Of a stretch of 6,083 nt of DNA, positions 5,892-6,083 are shown piece after piece (position 1 is the first letter of the stretch; every line of letters begins with the position of its first letter). The position numbers and the translations under genes are program-made. The notes below the pieces were generated by a model. The model made no database searches, was not told the DNA's origin, and saw only the letters and a list, made by a program, of their open reading frames with translations. This DNA comes from Pontiella sp. (GTDB taxonomy: Bacteria; Verrucomicrobiota; Kiritimatiellia; Kiritimatiellales; Pontiellaceae). Where the stretch lies: positions 1-6,083 of the forward strand of contig JAOZSZ010000093.1 in the NCBI GenBank assembly GCA_029939385.1, read 5' to 3'.

Positions 5892-6083
5892 ATGAAACAT
5901 TTAATCAATCTCGTTTTAAATCGCGCCTACTGGATAAAACAGCACGCCAGTTTCACGCTTTTCCCTAACCGTATTAACCAAGAAGTTCCCGTAATTCTGG
6001 ATAAAACCAAGCCTGCGACCGGGAAACAGATCGGCCATGTGGCGATGTACACCGATGGCAATGCGGGTGATACGCTACTGCCC
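5892..6083 (+). CDS. N-terminal fragment, possible polysaccharide pyruvyl transferase family protein
   Basis: An open frame of 64 residues that runs off the right edge. After about 45 residues of N-terminal sequence it reaches IGHVAMYTDGNAGDTLLP, a beta-strand followed by G-N-x-G-D. That arrangement resembles the first Rossmann strand and loop of polysaccharide pyruvyl transferases (PF04230), where N-x-G-D is typical; these enzymes add ketal pyruvate from PEP to exported glycans, and the family also includes proteins of unknown function. The call rests on one short motif plus the setting beside sialate and glycosyltransferase genes, so it is tentative. The ATG at 5892 has no visible Shine-Dalgarno sequence. 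The N-terminal stretch before the motif is longer than in many family members. No signal peptide is convincing. Confidence 0.5.
   Translation, partial: MKHLINLVLNRAYWIKQHASFTLFPNRINQEVPVILDKTKPATGKQIGHVAMYTDGNAGDTLLP

Overview
All recognisable genes in this window lie on the + strand and are packed tightly, with no gap of more than 35 bases between consecutive reading frames. The window suggests a Gram-negative or PVC-like environmental bacterium with roughly 50% GC. Most starts have no clear Shine-Dalgarno sequence, as is common in Bacteroidetes and in some Verrucomicrobia/Kiritimatiellota lineages. I cannot fix the taxon from sequence alone, and this assignment is a weak inference.

Region 1 (1-1822) holds nucleic-acid housekeeping genes. 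It starts with the C-terminal half of endonuclease IV (nfo, cut by the left edge). A TrmJ-type tRNA 2'-O-methyltransferase follows, and then a compact DEDDy 3'-5' exonuclease that overlaps the trmJ stop by four bases (ATGA).

Region 2 (1829-6083) is a surface-glycan block that begins only 6 bases after the exonuclease stop. It holds a soluble family-2 glycosyltransferase and a membrane-anchored polyprenyl-phosphate glycosyltransferase of the DPM1/GtrB/ArnC kind. Next is a two-domain protein joining a CMP-sialic-acid synthetase to a KdsC-like HAD phosphatase, and then a NeuB/NANS-type synthase that lacks the usual C-terminal SAF (antifreeze-like) domain. The block ends with an unrecognised 58-residue ORF and the start of a gene whose G-N-x-G-D motif resembles polysaccharide pyruvyl transferases (cut by the right edge).

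The most interesting part is the pair at 3669-5690. Together, two genes could supply synthase, 9-phosphate phosphatase and cytidylyltransferase: everything needed to go from a hexosamine- or hexose-6-phosphate plus PEP to a CMP-activated nonulosonic acid. The synthase motifs resemble the animal NANS type rather than the E. coli NeuB type, and the HAD catalytic residues look intact. This points to the phosphorylated (animal-like) route in a bacterium. The neighbouring glycosyltransferases and possible pyruvyl transferase suggest that the product decorates an exported polysaccharide or glycolipid. No RNA genes, mobile elements, CRISPR arrays or convincing terminators were seen.
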